Of a stretch of DNA of 64,000 bases, positions 18,614 through 27,160 are shown piece after piece. Every line of letters begins with the position of its first letter. The stretch's first letter is position 1. Source of the DNA: Pseudomonadota bacterium (GTDB lineage Bacteria > Desulfobacterota > Syntrophorhabdia > Syntrophorhabdales > Syntrophorhabdaceae); the NCBI GenBank assembly GCA_026388275.1, contig JAPLKB010000065.1, positions 24,236 to 88,235 of the forward strand, written 5' to 3'. The position numbers were made by a program, and so were the translations under genes. The notes beneath the pieces were generated by a model. The model had not been told where the DNA came from. It worked only from the letters and a program-made list of their open reading frames with translations, and made no database searches.

Positions 18614-19672
18614 TCATGACATGTATTGTTCTTTTATCCAAGCCTGGTATGCTCCGCTTCTTACATCATTTATCCAAGTTTGGTTTTCCAAGTACCAAGT
18701 GATTGTTTTTCTAAGTCCTGTAGCAAAAGATTCCTGCGGTTTCCAAGTGAATGTTTCACGCATTTTGGAGAAATCTATGGCGTACCGTCTGTCATGGCCT
18801 GGGCGATCCTTGACGAAAGTAATCAGATTCTTTCTGGGCTGTTTGTTAGAAGGTGGAATTACTTCATCCAAAATGTTGCAAATCATCTCCACAATGACAA
18901 TATTTTCTATTTCCGAATTACCACCAATATTGTATGTTTCACCATAATTCCCAGAATTTATGATCTTCCATATGGCATCGCAATGATCCCGCACATAAAG
19001 CCAGTCCCGAACATTTTTCCCATCGCCATATATAGGCAGAGGCCTTGCCTCAAGGGCATTCATTATACTCAAAGGAATCAGTTTTTCCGGAAACTGGTAA
19101 GGTCCATAATTATTCGAGCAGTTTGAAATGGTTGTAGGAAGACCATATGTCTCATGGTAAGCACGTACCAGATGATCTGATGATGCCTTGGATGCGGAAT
19201 AAGGGCTGTTTGGTCTGTATGGGGTTTCTTCTGTGAAAAATCCGGTTGGGCCAAGACTGCCGTAAACCTCATCTGTACTGATATGATGGAAGTGGATAAA
19301 ATCACTGCTTGCTGCTCTGGCGCACTCCAGAAGGTTAAAAGTCCCTACGATGTTGGTAAATATGAAGTTGTCCGGCCGTTTGATGGATCGGTCAACGTGT
19401 GATTCAGCGGCAAAATGGCAAACAGCATCTACGTTATAACGATTAAATATATCTTGTATCTTTTCTGAATCACATATATCTGCTTTTTCAAATAGATAAC
19501 GATTCGGATGCATTTGTTCAATATCTCGAAGGCTCAAAGGATTTCCTGCATAGGTCAGACTATCTACATTGATGATTCTACCTTTAAAATCAATTTCTTC
19601 AACGAGATAACGAATAAAATTGCTGCCGATAAAACCACAACCACCTGTTACCATTAAGTTAGTAAACTTCAT
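18614..19672 (-). CDS. rmlB: dTDP-glucose 4,6-dehydratase
   Basis: The 352-residue protein is a short-chain dehydrogenase with MVTGGCGFIGSNFIRYLVEE (NAD loop), ISTDEVYGSLG (Thr-Asp-Glu catalytic triad) and the YSASKASSDHL Tyr-x-x-x-Lys pair. YGPYQFPEKLIPL and GDGKNVRDWLYVRDHC are RmlB hallmarks. It converts dTDP-glucose to dTDP-4-keto-6-deoxyglucose, the substrate of the 2,3-dehydratase encoded at 14559. AAGGAAG lies about seven bases before the ATG. Confidence 0.97.
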   Translation of the reverse strand: MKFTNLMVTGGCGFIGSNFIRYLVEEIDFKGRIINVDSLTYAGNPLSLRDIEQMHPNRYLFEKADICDSEKIQDIFNRYNVDAVCHFAAESHVDRSIKRPDNFIFTNIVGTFNLLECARAASSDFIHFHHISTDEVYGSLGPTGFFTEETPYRPNSPYSASKASSDHLVRAYHETYGLPTTISNCSNNYGPYQFPEKLIPLSIMNALEARPLPIYGDGKNVRDWLYVRDHCDAIWKIINSGNYGETYNIGGNSEIENIVIVEMICNILDEVIPPSNKQPRKNLITFVKDRPGHDRRYAIDFSKMRETFTWKPQESFATGLRKTITWYLENQTWINDVRSGAYQAWIKEQYMS

Positions 19673-20035
19673 CTAAAATTCTTCCTTTCTTAATTTTTTA
19701 ATCTCAAGATTTTAAATTGTTCCGGTTGCAAAAAGTATTATCCATGATGATTTAATAGTTTGAGATCGGATTAAGCCTTTGTATTTATTGGCTTAAGGTA
19801 GAATACACTTATTGCTGTAGAATGTTTAATATGGTATTGGGAACCATGAATAATATTCATCGGTTTATTCATCATTAAGCATTAACAATTAAACATTGAT
19901 TTGGAGTTGCTCCTATCAAACCGGACACCCCTCTAATTTATCTAATGCTCTCCTGTGCTTCCTCGGTGATTTCATTTTACAAATCCCTGCATGAAGAGTC
20001 CTTTTGATATATAAAAAACAGCGTTTCTCATGTAA
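19673..20035 (-). other. Intergenic spacer with heptamer-derived repeat
   Basis: This 363-base gap separates the nucleotide-sugar dehydrogenase from rmlB. It contains no convincing reading frame or RNA gene. Around 19868-19902 there is a degenerate heptamer array (minus strand AATGTTT, AATTGTT, AATGCTT, AATGATG) related to the arrays at 21119, 21381 and 22321. The rest is A+T-rich and could hold a promoter for rmlB, but I cannot place one with confidence. Confidence 0.5.
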
Positions 20036-21358
20036 TTATGCGTGAAAAATGCAGCTGTTTTTTGATTTTACAATGTTGCGTGTATCCACTACCGGTATTC
20101 CAAATGACTTGAAATCAATTACACGGTACTCGTCATGGGGTGTGGCTATAAGAATAAGGTCATAATCATCGCTGATAGGAACTGATTTTCTATTGGCAAA
20201 CTGAGGAAATTCCCTGACATGTTTGATAACAGGCACATATGGATCATTAAAATCTACTTTTGCTCCAAGCTCTTCTAATTTCTCTATAAGATGATATGAA
20301 GGTGACTCTCTGTCATCATCCACATTGCCTTTGTAGGCAAGACCGAGAAGAAGAACTTTTGAACCTTTTACGGGTTTCCCAATATTATTGAGTACTTTTG
20401 TTACTTTGGAGACTACATAATCCGGCATGGCTGTATTTATCTCTCCGGCAAGTTCTATGAAACGGGTCGCGAAATCATATTGCCGCGCTTTCCATGTAAG
20501 ATAAAAGGGGTCAATGGGTATACAATGGCCGCCGAGTCCCGGCCCGGGGTAAAATGCCTGGAAACCAAAAGGCTTGGTTTTTGCTGCATCAATGACTTCC
20601 CATATATCAATATCCATTTTATCAAAGAGCATTTTCAGTTCGTTGACAAGTGCAATATTGACAGACCGATATATATTTTCAAGGAGTTTTGTCGCCTCTG
20701 CAGCACGGGTCGAGGAGACAGGCACTGTCTTTAATATAATGGTGTCATAAAGAGCTTTTGCCACTTCAAGACATTTTTCTGTATAGCCACCTACCACTTT
20801 TGGGACAGTGCGAAGGCAGAAATCTTTGTTATTTGGGTCTTCTCTTTCCGGAGAGAATGCAAGGTGAAAATCTGTTCCTGCTTTGAGACCGGCCTTTTCA
20901 AGTATATCCTTCATATCGTCATCTGTTGTACCGGGGTAAGTAGTTGATTCAAGGATGATGCGCTGTCCTTTTTGAAGATATCCGGCAATGGCCCTGGTTG
21001 TGTTGAATACAAAGCTCATATCAGGTTCACGGTTTTTGTTAAGAGGGGTAGGAACACAGATAAGAATACAATCCATTTTTTGAAGCAACGAGAAATCATT
21101 TGTTGCTTCAAAAAATTTTGAATGTTGAATGTTTGATGTTGAATTATTAAGAGATTTATCGAAAAGGGGAGAAACATCAATATGCTTGATATATCCTTTT
21201 CCTTCCCGGAGCATCCTTACTTTTTCAGTATCCACATCGAATCCTGTGACAGGGAACCCTGCCTTACAGAATTCAATCACAAGAGGCAGGCCAACGTAAC
21301 CGAGGCCGATAACGCCTATACGAGCTTGTTTGGTATTAATTTTCTCCAGTAGATCCAT
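20036..21358 (-). CDS. UDP-N-acetylglucosamine 6-dehydrogenase-like nucleotide-sugar dehydrogenase (WbpA type)
   Basis: The 440-residue protein has the three-domain UDP-sugar dehydrogenase layout: IGVIGLGYVGLPLVIEFC (NAD loop), VPTPLNKNREPDMSFV, ESTTYPGTT, SPEREDPNNKDFCLRTVPKV, AFYPGPGLGGHCIPIDPFYL with the catalytic Cys, and LGLAYKGNVDDDRESPS. The GKGYIKHI segment is characteristic of WbpA/TviB-type UDP-HexNAc dehydrogenases rather than UDP-glucose dehydrogenases. The product would be a UDP-HexNAc uronic acid. Residues 71-82 (NNSTSNIQHSKF) are encoded by a heptamer tandem repeat that has entered the frame in a surface loop region; the rest of the protein looks intact. Confidence 0.92.
   Translation of the reverse strand: MDLLEKINTKQARIGVIGLGYVGLPLVIEFCKAGFPVTGFDVDTEKVRMLREGKGYIKHIDVSPLFDKSLNNSTSNIQHSKFFEATNDFSLLQKMDCILICVPTPLNKNREPDMSFVFNTTRAIAGYLQKGQRIILESTTYPGTTDDDMKDILEKAGLKAGTDFHLAFSPEREDPNNKDFCLRTVPKVVGGYTEKCLEVAKALYDTIILKTVPVSSTRAAEATKLLENIYRSVNIALVNELKMLFDKMDIDIWEVIDAAKTKPFGFQAFYPGPGLGGHCIPIDPFYLTWKARQYDFATRFIELAGEINTAMPDYVVSKVTKVLNNIGKPVKGSKVLLLGLAYKGNVDDDRESPSYHLIEKLEELGAKVDFNDPYVPVIKHVREFPQFANRKSVPISDDYDLILIATPHDEYRVIDFKSFGIPVVDTRNIVKSKNSCIFHA
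21119..21145 (-). repeat. Heptanucleotide tandem repeat inside the sugar-dehydrogenase gene
   Basis: On the plus strand the run is built from near-identical seven-base units (AATGTTG, AATGTTT, GATGTTG, AATT). It encodes the NSTSNIQHS segment (within residues 71-82), which has no counterpart in WbpA-type enzymes as I know them. The same unit occurs in non-coding DNA at 21381-21410 and 22321-22355, so the protein segment appears to be repeat-derived. Confidence 0.8.
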
Positions 21359-21380
21359 AAAAACTCCTTTTCAATGCAAT

Positions 21381-21410
21381 TTTTAATTTTTAATGTTTAA
21401 TGTTGAATAA
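21381..21410 (-). repeat. Heptanucleotide repeat upstream of the sugar dehydrogenase
   Basis: A degenerate array of AATTTTT, AATGTTT and AATGTTG units lies about 20 bases before the dehydrogenase start, in the gap after the ParB-like gene. It shares its unit with the in-frame copy at 21119-21145. Confidence 0.7.
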
Positions 21411-21505
21411 CAACTATTAATAAGGCGATTTACTCAATATTTCATTTATATCAAAACTTCGTCGCGGCGAAATTGATAGTTAACTTAGCGTAATATCAAC
21501 AGTAT

Positions 21506-22300
21506 TTACAGGCCTACCGTAGCGGTGGTCTCTTTGAGCTTTATTTCCACTGCATCCTTGATCGCGTTTGTTATGGTCTGAAGCTCCTGTCTGTCAGGCT
21601 CACTCCATTTGTTGAGACTAAGTTTGTTTATTTTTATTGTAATATTTTGCAGTGCCTCAAGCATTATTTGCGCCTCAGGCTTCTTTTGCTTTTGCCTTTC
21701 CTCTTTGAGTTCTTCAGGGGAGAGGTTTTTGCGGCAATATTTCTGATACTGGCTTATCATGGAACTTTCCTGTTTGCTTCGGGCAATTTCCACAAGGACC
21801 CTCTTTGGAACAGAGGGGTTATTACGGCATTCATCTCTGATCTGCTGAGGGAGGCGGTTGAGAGATAATGTCTCGGATATGGTGGAAACGGCCTTACCAA
21901 GCATATTTGAAAGATCTTCCTGCTTATATGAGTGCTCCTTCATTATTCGGTCCATGGCCTCTGATTCTTCAATAGGAGTTAAATCCTGCCTGAGGAGGTT
22001 TTCCACGAGCGCGATCTCTGCATAGTTGCCCTCAACAAAAATTGCAGGCAGTTCGGTGATACCAGCTTTCTGAGCGGCAAGACAGCGGCGTTCACCGGCA
22101 ACAAGATAAAGGCTTTGATTACTGTCCTGGCGGAACAGGACGGGTTCCAGCACGCCATATTGCTTGACGGAAGCGGTAAGTTCATCAAGGGCCTGAGCAT
22201 CCACATATTTTCGCGGCTGATCAGGATCGGAATTGAGAGATGCAATATGGATGGAGTACAACTTACCTTTAACATAACCTGATTTACTTTTGGCTGTCAT
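21506..22300 (-). CDS. ParB/Spo0J-like DNA-binding protein
   Basis: The 264-residue protein has the ParB N-terminal domain: PDQPRKY, LDELTASVKQYGVLEPVLFR, LVAGERRCLAAQKAG and ALVENLLRQDLTPIEESEA. A helix-turn-helix follows (KQEDLSNMLGKAVSTISETL), then a charged C-terminus. Chromosomal ParB binds parS and hydrolyses CTP, but there is no parA partner here. The protein stands first in a long polysaccharide transcript and just after an ops element, so it may be a regulator or nucleoid-type factor rather than a segregation protein. A run of five G lies upstream of the ATG as ribosome site. Function is open. Confidence 0.82.
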   Translation of the reverse strand: MTAKSKSGYVKGKLYSIHIASLNSDPDQPRKYVDAQALDELTASVKQYGVLEPVLFRQDSNQSLYLVAGERRCLAAQKAGITELPAIFVEGNYAEIALVENLLRQDLTPIEESEAMDRIMKEHSYKQEDLSNMLGKAVSTISETLSLNRLPQQIRDECRNNPSVPKRVLVEIARSKQESSMISQYQKYCRKNLSPEELKEERQKQKKPEAQIMLEALQNITIKINKLSLNKWSEPDRQELQTITNAIKDAVEIKLKETTATVGL

Positions 22301-22320
22301 AAAACCCCCATATTAAAAGC

Positions 22321-22355
22321 AATGTTGAATGTTTAATGTTGAATGTTTAATGTTT
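22321..22355 (-). repeat. Heptanucleotide tandem repeat (AATGTTG/AATGTTT x5)
   Basis: Five consecutive seven-base units alternate AATGTTG and AATGTTT in the leader of the ParB-like gene, between its ATG and the ops element. This is the clearest copy of the family also seen at 21119 and 21381. Confidence 0.85.
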
Positions 22356-22401
22356 GTTCCCTGTGACAAGGTGATTAATTTCATAAAATTTGTTGATTTT
22401 G

Positions 22402-22416
22402 TGATAGGCTACCGCC
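22402..22416 (-). promoter_or_regulatory. ops/JUMPstart-like element (GGCGGTAGCCTATCA)
   Basis: The minus strand reads GGCGGTAGCCTATCA, containing the GGCGGTAG core of the ops element at which paused RNA polymerase recruits the NusG paralogue RfaH. Here it lies about 100 bases before the ParB-like gene that opens the polysaccharide transcript. The preceding GCTGT allows a GCT/AGC stem around the core, as in known ops hairpins. The identical 15-mer recurs at 27835-27849. Confidence 0.65.
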
Positions 22417-22563
22417 ACAGCGATTTGTCTCGCAGGTCCAGGGTGTTGAAATGAATGAGTGTAGCAAGCAAATCCATGTTAGAAAAATAACTACATGTTC
22501 CTATATCTGTTTGAAATATTATCGGCAGCACCTAATTTACCTTAAGTCTTAGTCTGATGTAAA

Positions 22564-22995
22564 TTACTCTTTTACTTTATAAATAGTGCTATGACTTTCG
22601 GTATCAGCACGATGGGCAGTAAGATCAGCAGCTACTCCATCAATCTTTTTTTCTACTCTGTTAATTTCTTTTTTGAGAGATATTTCCAGTCCATCTATTT
22701 TAGCATCAAGTTTATCATGTACTCCGTCTATTTTTTTATCAAGTTTATCGTGCACTCCATCAATCTTTACATCGAGCTTGTTATATACACCATCAATCTT
22801 TACATCAAGTTCGTTATGTACTCCATCAATTTTTTTATTTAGGGTGTCTATTTTAAAATCTACAAACTCAAACTTGTCGTTCATCTCTGCTCGCATTTGT
22901 TTTATCTCGTGATGTAGACCTGCATTACCCTCAAGCACCAGCTCAAACTTTTCTTTGATATCTTCCAAAAGTATTTCCAGATTATCTTTCTCCAT
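22564..22995 (-). CDS. Coiled-coil protein with 11-residue (hendecad) repeats
   Basis: The 143-residue protein is almost entirely charged and helical. From residue 55 to 109 the sequence repeats every eleven residues around K-I-D-G-V-(H/Y)-(N/D)-(E/K)-L-D (KIDG at 55, 66, 77, 88 and 99), encoded by about 33-base DNA repeats between 22669 and 22833. A hendecad coiled coil that forms a rod or oligomer is expected. No signal peptide or membrane segment is seen. A run of five G precedes the ATG. It lies between fcl and the ParB-like gene; I do not recognise a function, and the repeats make the length prone to change. Confidence 0.7.
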   Translation of the reverse strand: MEKDNLEILLEDIKEKFELVLEGNAGLHHEIKQMRAEMNDKFEFVDFKIDTLNKKIDGVHNELDVKIDGVYNKLDVKIDGVHDKLDKKIDGVHDKLDAKIDGLEISLKKEINRVEKKIDGVAADLTAHRADTESHSTIYKVKE

Positions 22996-23037
22996 TACTT
23001 ACCCCCATAAAGAAATGTAACGACTAAAGATCATTGT

Positions 23038-24174
23038 TTATTCTTTAGCTCCGGCCTGACTGCTTGATGAGGTATACCATTCTATGGTTTTTCTCAAGCC
23101 TTCTCCGAAGCTTGTTTTTGTTCTGAAGTTGAATTCGTTGAATGCTCTCGTGGTATCAAGTATCCTTCTTGGTTGACCATCAGGTTTTGAAGTATTCCAG
23201 AGAACCTGACCTCTGAAATCCATAAGTTCAACAATGAGATCAACAAGGCTTCTGATGGAAATTTCAAAGCCTGCACCTATGTTGCAGGGTGCGCTGCTGT
23301 TGTATTTTTCTGTTGCCAGTATGATTGCTTCAGCGGCATCTTCAACATAGAAAAACTCCCTGGTTGCGTTGCCGGTACCCCAGATATCAACAATAGTGAA
23401 TAGTGGATAGTGAATAGTGGATAGTGAATTGTTTGAGGCGGCTGGAACGGAAATACCATAGTGCTTGAGTACAGTAATAATTACATCTGGCGAAGAGTCT
23501 TTTTTGATTTCATAGATATGGCCATCAATATCAACCGGACCGTCTCCGTTCCAGATAAAATCTTTCCTGATTGAGTCATAAGAACCAGCAGAAAGGAGGT
23601 TGGCAAGGTAAAACTTGCGGATAAGTGCCGGAATCACATGAGATGATTTAAAGGTAAAGTTGTCACCGGGGCCGTAAAGGTTGACCGGAAGCAGGAATAT
23701 TGAGTTGAAACCATACTGCTGCCTGTATGCCTGAGACTGGACAAGCATCATTTTTTTGGCAAGGCCATAAGGGGCGTTTGTCTCTTCGGGATAACCGTTC
23801 CATATATCATCTTCTTTAAATGGTACAGGAGTGAATTTTGGATAGGCACATATGGTTCCAAGTGCAACAAATTTATCAATTTTATGGAGATATCCTTCGT
23901 GGAGAAGCTGTATTCCCATCATGGCGTTTTCATAGAAAAGCGATGCCGGATTTTCTTGATTAAATCCTATGCCTCCTACTTTTGCTGCAAGATGAATGAC
24001 AATATCAGGATTTGTTTCAATATACAGACGGCGCACATCGTTGATGTCAACCAGATTGTATTCGGGCAGATCAGCCACAATAATGTTTTTGTAGCCCTTC
24101 TCCTTCATTTGATGAATCAGGTGGGTTCCTAAGAAACCTTTGCCACCGGTTATCGTGATTTTTTTATTAAACAG
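23038..24174 (-). CDS. fcl: GDP-L-fucose synthase, apparent CTG start
   Basis: The protein matches GDP-fucose synthases: [18 protein letters not shown] (NADP loop), [32 protein letters not shown] with the Tyr-x-x-x-Lys pair, and [19 protein letters not shown]. It finishes GDP-fucose synthesis from the product of Gmd. The first ATG (24108) lies after the NADP loop, so the real start must be upstream. The only plausible one is CTG at 24174, eight bases after AGGAG, giving [12 protein letters not shown] roughly 50-residue insertion before WGTG is known in long family members. Within it, [13 protein letters not shown] is encoded by a heptamer repeat (23394-23428). Confidence 0.9.
   Translation of the reverse strand: MFNKKITITGGKGFLGTHLIHQMKEKGYKNIIVADLPEYNLVDINDVRRLYIETNPDIVIHLAAKVGGIGFNQENPASLFYENAMMGIQLLHEGYLHKIDKFVALGTICAYPKFTPVPFKEDDIWNGYPEETNAPYGLAKKMMLVQSQAYRQQYGFNSIFLLPVNLYGPGDNFTFKSSHVIPALIRKFYLANLLSAGSYDSIRKDFIWNGDGPVDIDGHIYEIKKDSSPDVIITVLKHYGISVPAASNNSLSTIHYPLFTIVDIWGTGNATREFFYVEDAAEAIILATEKYNSSAPCNIGAGFEISIRSLVDLIVELMDFRGQVLWNTSKPDGQPRRILDTTRAFNEFNFRTKTSFGEGLRKTIEWYTSSSSQAGAKE
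23394..23428 (-). repeat. Heptanucleotide tandem repeat (TAGTGAA/TAGTGGA x5) inside fcl
   Basis: Five perfect seven-base units alternate TAGTGAA and TAGTGGA on the plus strand. Because 35 is not a multiple of three, flanking bases must have adjusted to hold the frame. The array encodes the [12 protein letters not shown] segment of the fucose synthase. Confidence 0.9.
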
Positions 24175-24192
24175 TGTTGAATCTCCTATTTT

Positions 24193-24220
24193 GATGGAAG
24201 ATGGACGATGGAAGATGGAC
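24193..24220 (-). repeat. Perfect 14-bp direct repeat (GATGGAAGATGGAC x2)
   Basis: Two identical 14-base copies, each made of two seven-base units, lie just downstream of the four-helix-bundle gene and next to the fcl ribosome site. With the array at 24675-24692 they bracket that gene. Confidence 0.9.
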
Positions 24221-24249
24221 GAGATAATTCTATGGGCATTACAAATTTA

Positions 24250-24645
24250 TTATTTGCAAAAATTGTCAACTTTTTTCTCCATCACGTTAAGCATAGCAAA
24301 AATATGTTCATAGGCTTCGTCGAGCTTTCCGAACAATTCCCCATTTATATAGTTGCATTTGCAAGCAAATTCCAGCCATGTCTGTGTCTCTGATGCTTCT
24401 TGAGATGCATCGGTCAGTTTATTCAGAAAAACAGCTTTGTAACGTCTTTTGCGCCATCCTTCTGATAAATTTGAACAGACTGATCTTGATGATCTTCGAA
24501 TCTGGTCTGTTAAGGAATATGTCTCATCCTTAGGGAAACTTTTTGATATTTCAAATATTAGCATTGCAGTATCAAATGCCTTTTTATATACATCCAAATC
24601 TCTTACACTGTTTATTCTACTTGTAACTTTTTTGTCCATCGTCAT
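24250..24645 (-). CDS. Four-helix-bundle protein (23S rRNA intervening-sequence/S23 family)
   Basis: The 131-residue protein fits the S23-like family: an RDLDVYKKAFDTAMLIFEIS first helix, FPKDETYSLTDQIRRSSRSV, then SNLSEGWRKRR, and C-terminal helices ending with a long amphipathic segment. Relatives are encoded in 23S rRNA intervening sequences but are also common as stand-alone genes; no biochemical role is firmly established. Here the gene separates gmd from fcl, which normally adjoin, and is bracketed by heptamer repeats on both sides, as if inserted as a cassette. Confidence 0.85.
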   Translation of the reverse strand: MTMDKKVTSRINSVRDLDVYKKAFDTAMLIFEISKSFPKDETYSLTDQIRRSSRSVCSNLSEGWRKRRYKAVFLNKLTDASQEASETQTWLEFACKCNYINGELFGKLDEAYEHIFAMLNVMEKKVDNFCK

Positions 24646-24674
24646 AGCCTGTGTTGGCAGGCGATCTTCCCTCG

Positions 24675-24692
24675 CCTATCGTCTATCGTTTA
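24675..24692 (-). repeat. Heptamer repeat (minus CGATAGA/CGATAGG)
   Basis: Immediately after the TAA of gmd (24694-24696), the minus strand reads two seven-base units, CGATAGA and CGATAGG, then CGA. It marks the upstream edge of the four-helix-bundle cassette; the other edge carries the 14-base repeat at 24193. Confidence 0.7.
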
Positions 24693-24693
24693 C

Positions 24694-25836
24694 TTAATGT
24701 TCCCGTATCTGCTCATATACAGAAAAGTTATGGTTTGTATAACCAAAACCCTTACGCTTTGATGCTTCAAGACCTTCACGTGCAGAAGTTAGTCCTACCA
24801 TTTGTACGTCGCAGTCTATCATGATTTTTACAAGTTCATCAAAGGTAACTCTGGGCTCCCAACCAAGCTTTTCTTTTGCCTTTGATATATCTGCCTGCAA
24901 GGCCTCTACTTCTGTAGGTCTGAAGTAACGTGGATCAACGCGGACAAGAATAGTTCCAGGGGTTACATGTTCCCATGTGGATGATGCTACAATTCCAACC
25001 TCATCCTGGCCTTCTCCTTTCCAGTCAAGAATAATACCCATATAAGAAAAGGCTTTATCAACAAACTCTCTTACAGAGTAACTTTTTCCTGTGCCTACAA
25101 CATAATCATCAGGTTTTTCCTGCTGGAGCATAAGCCACATCATTTCAACGTATTCAGGGGCAAATCCCCAATCCCGTTTTGAATTCATGTTCCCGAGATA
25201 AAGTGTCTTCTGATTGCCGGTAAGTATATTTGCTACAGCTCTTGTAATCTTGCGAGTTACAAAGGTTTCGCCTCTTCGTGGTGACTCGTGATTGAAAAGA
25301 ATACCGTTACAGGCAAAGAGATTATATCCCTCTCGGTAATTTATGGTCATCCAGTATGAATATATTTTTGCGGCTGCATAAGGGCTTCTCGGATAGAATG
25401 GACTTTTTTCATTTTGCGGAGGAGGTGTGCCGCCGAATAACTCTGATGAGGATGCCTGATAGTATTTCGTAGTGATGCCACTTCTGCGGATGGCTTCAAG
25501 GAGTCTTGTTGTCCCCAGCGCAGTCGAATCTCCTGTATATTCTGGCATATCAAAACTTACGCGCACGTGACTCTGAGCTGCAAGATGATACACTTCATCG
25601 GGCTGAATGTTGTAGATAATATGGCCGAGTTGACCACCGTCGGAAAGATCGCCGTAATGAAGGAAGAGTCGTGCACCTGGCTGATGGGGGTCAGCATAAA
25701 TATGATCTATCCTGCCGGTATTGAAAGTGCTTGCTCTCCTTATAATACCATGAACTTCATAACCCTTGGAAAGAAGAAATTCTGCCAGATATGATCCATC
25801 CTGTCCGGTAATTCCTGTTATTAGTGCTTTTTTCAT
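24694..25836 (-). CDS. gmd: GDP-mannose 4,6-dehydratase
   Basis: The 380-residue protein has the Gmd signatures [90 protein letters not shown] and [19 protein letters not shown]. It converts GDP-mannose to GDP-4-keto-6-deoxymannose, which fcl turns into GDP-L-fucose. AAGGG lies upstream of the ATG. A long-loop hairpin (25904-25945) lies in its leader. Confidence 0.97.
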   Translation of the reverse strand: MKKALITGITGQDGSYLAEFLLSKGYEVHGIIRRASTFNTGRIDHIYADPHQPGARLFLHYGDLSDGGQLGHIIYNIQPDEVYHLAAQSHVRVSFDMPEYTGDSTALGTTRLLEAIRRSGITTKYYQASSSELFGGTPPPQNEKSPFYPRSPYAAAKIYSYWMTINYREGYNLFACNGILFNHESPRRGETFVTRKITRAVANILTGNQKTLYLGNMNSKRDWGFAPEYVEMMWLMLQQEKPDDYVVGTGKSYSVREFVDKAFSYMGIILDWKGEGQDEVGIVASSTWEHVTPGTILVRVDPRYFRPTEVEALQADISKAKEKLGWEPRVTFDELVKIMIDCDVQMVGLTSAREGLEASKRKGFGYTNHNFSVYEQIREH

Positions 25837-25903
25837 ATTGGACCCTTATATATATTGATTTTAAATAAATAAAAGCAGTTTTTAACGTTTAGTAAATAAC
25901 AAT

Positions 25904-25945
25904 ATCCCGGACCATTTACGTGTATATGTTCAAACAGTCCGGGAT
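25904..25945 (-). other. Inverted repeat between galE and gmd
   Basis: ATCCCGGAC (25904-25912) pairs perfectly with GTCCGGGAT (25937-25945) across a 24-base loop, with some further A/T pairing outside. No U-run follows in the direction of transcription, so it is a poor intrinsic terminator. It may stabilise the galE mRNA end or bind a regulator. Confidence 0.5.
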
Positions 25946-26002
25946 GATATTTTCAGTTGAACTCAAGGCTCAGAAAAATTGCCTAATTAAACTTGTCAGA
26001 TG

Positions 26003-26980
<978 letters not shown>

Positions 26981-27160
26981 TTATTATATGGACTAACCTG
27001 CGGCATACGGGCAGGGTGTTAAAGTTAAAAACAAAAAGTTTTTTGCATCAAGATAACGAGAATTTTCAATAGAAATTAAAACGATGATTCAGCGTTGTTG
27101 CATCAAGCTACCTTGTAAAAAACAATCTCCAAAATTCCTTCTTCATGCTCTAAATGTTAT

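Noticed and set aside
18626..19126. A 166-codon plus-strand frame opposite rmlB
   Set aside because: RmlB motifs run through the whole interval on the minus strand; no independent support for the plus frame.
22669..22833. 33-base tandem repeats considered as a CRISPR-like array
   Set aside because: Repeats are contiguous with no unique spacers and encode an 11-residue protein repeat in frame.
24193..24220. 14-base direct repeats considered as transposon ends of the S23-like cassette
   Set aside because: They are tandem copies at one edge only and do not match the other edge, so they are not terminal repeats of a classical element.
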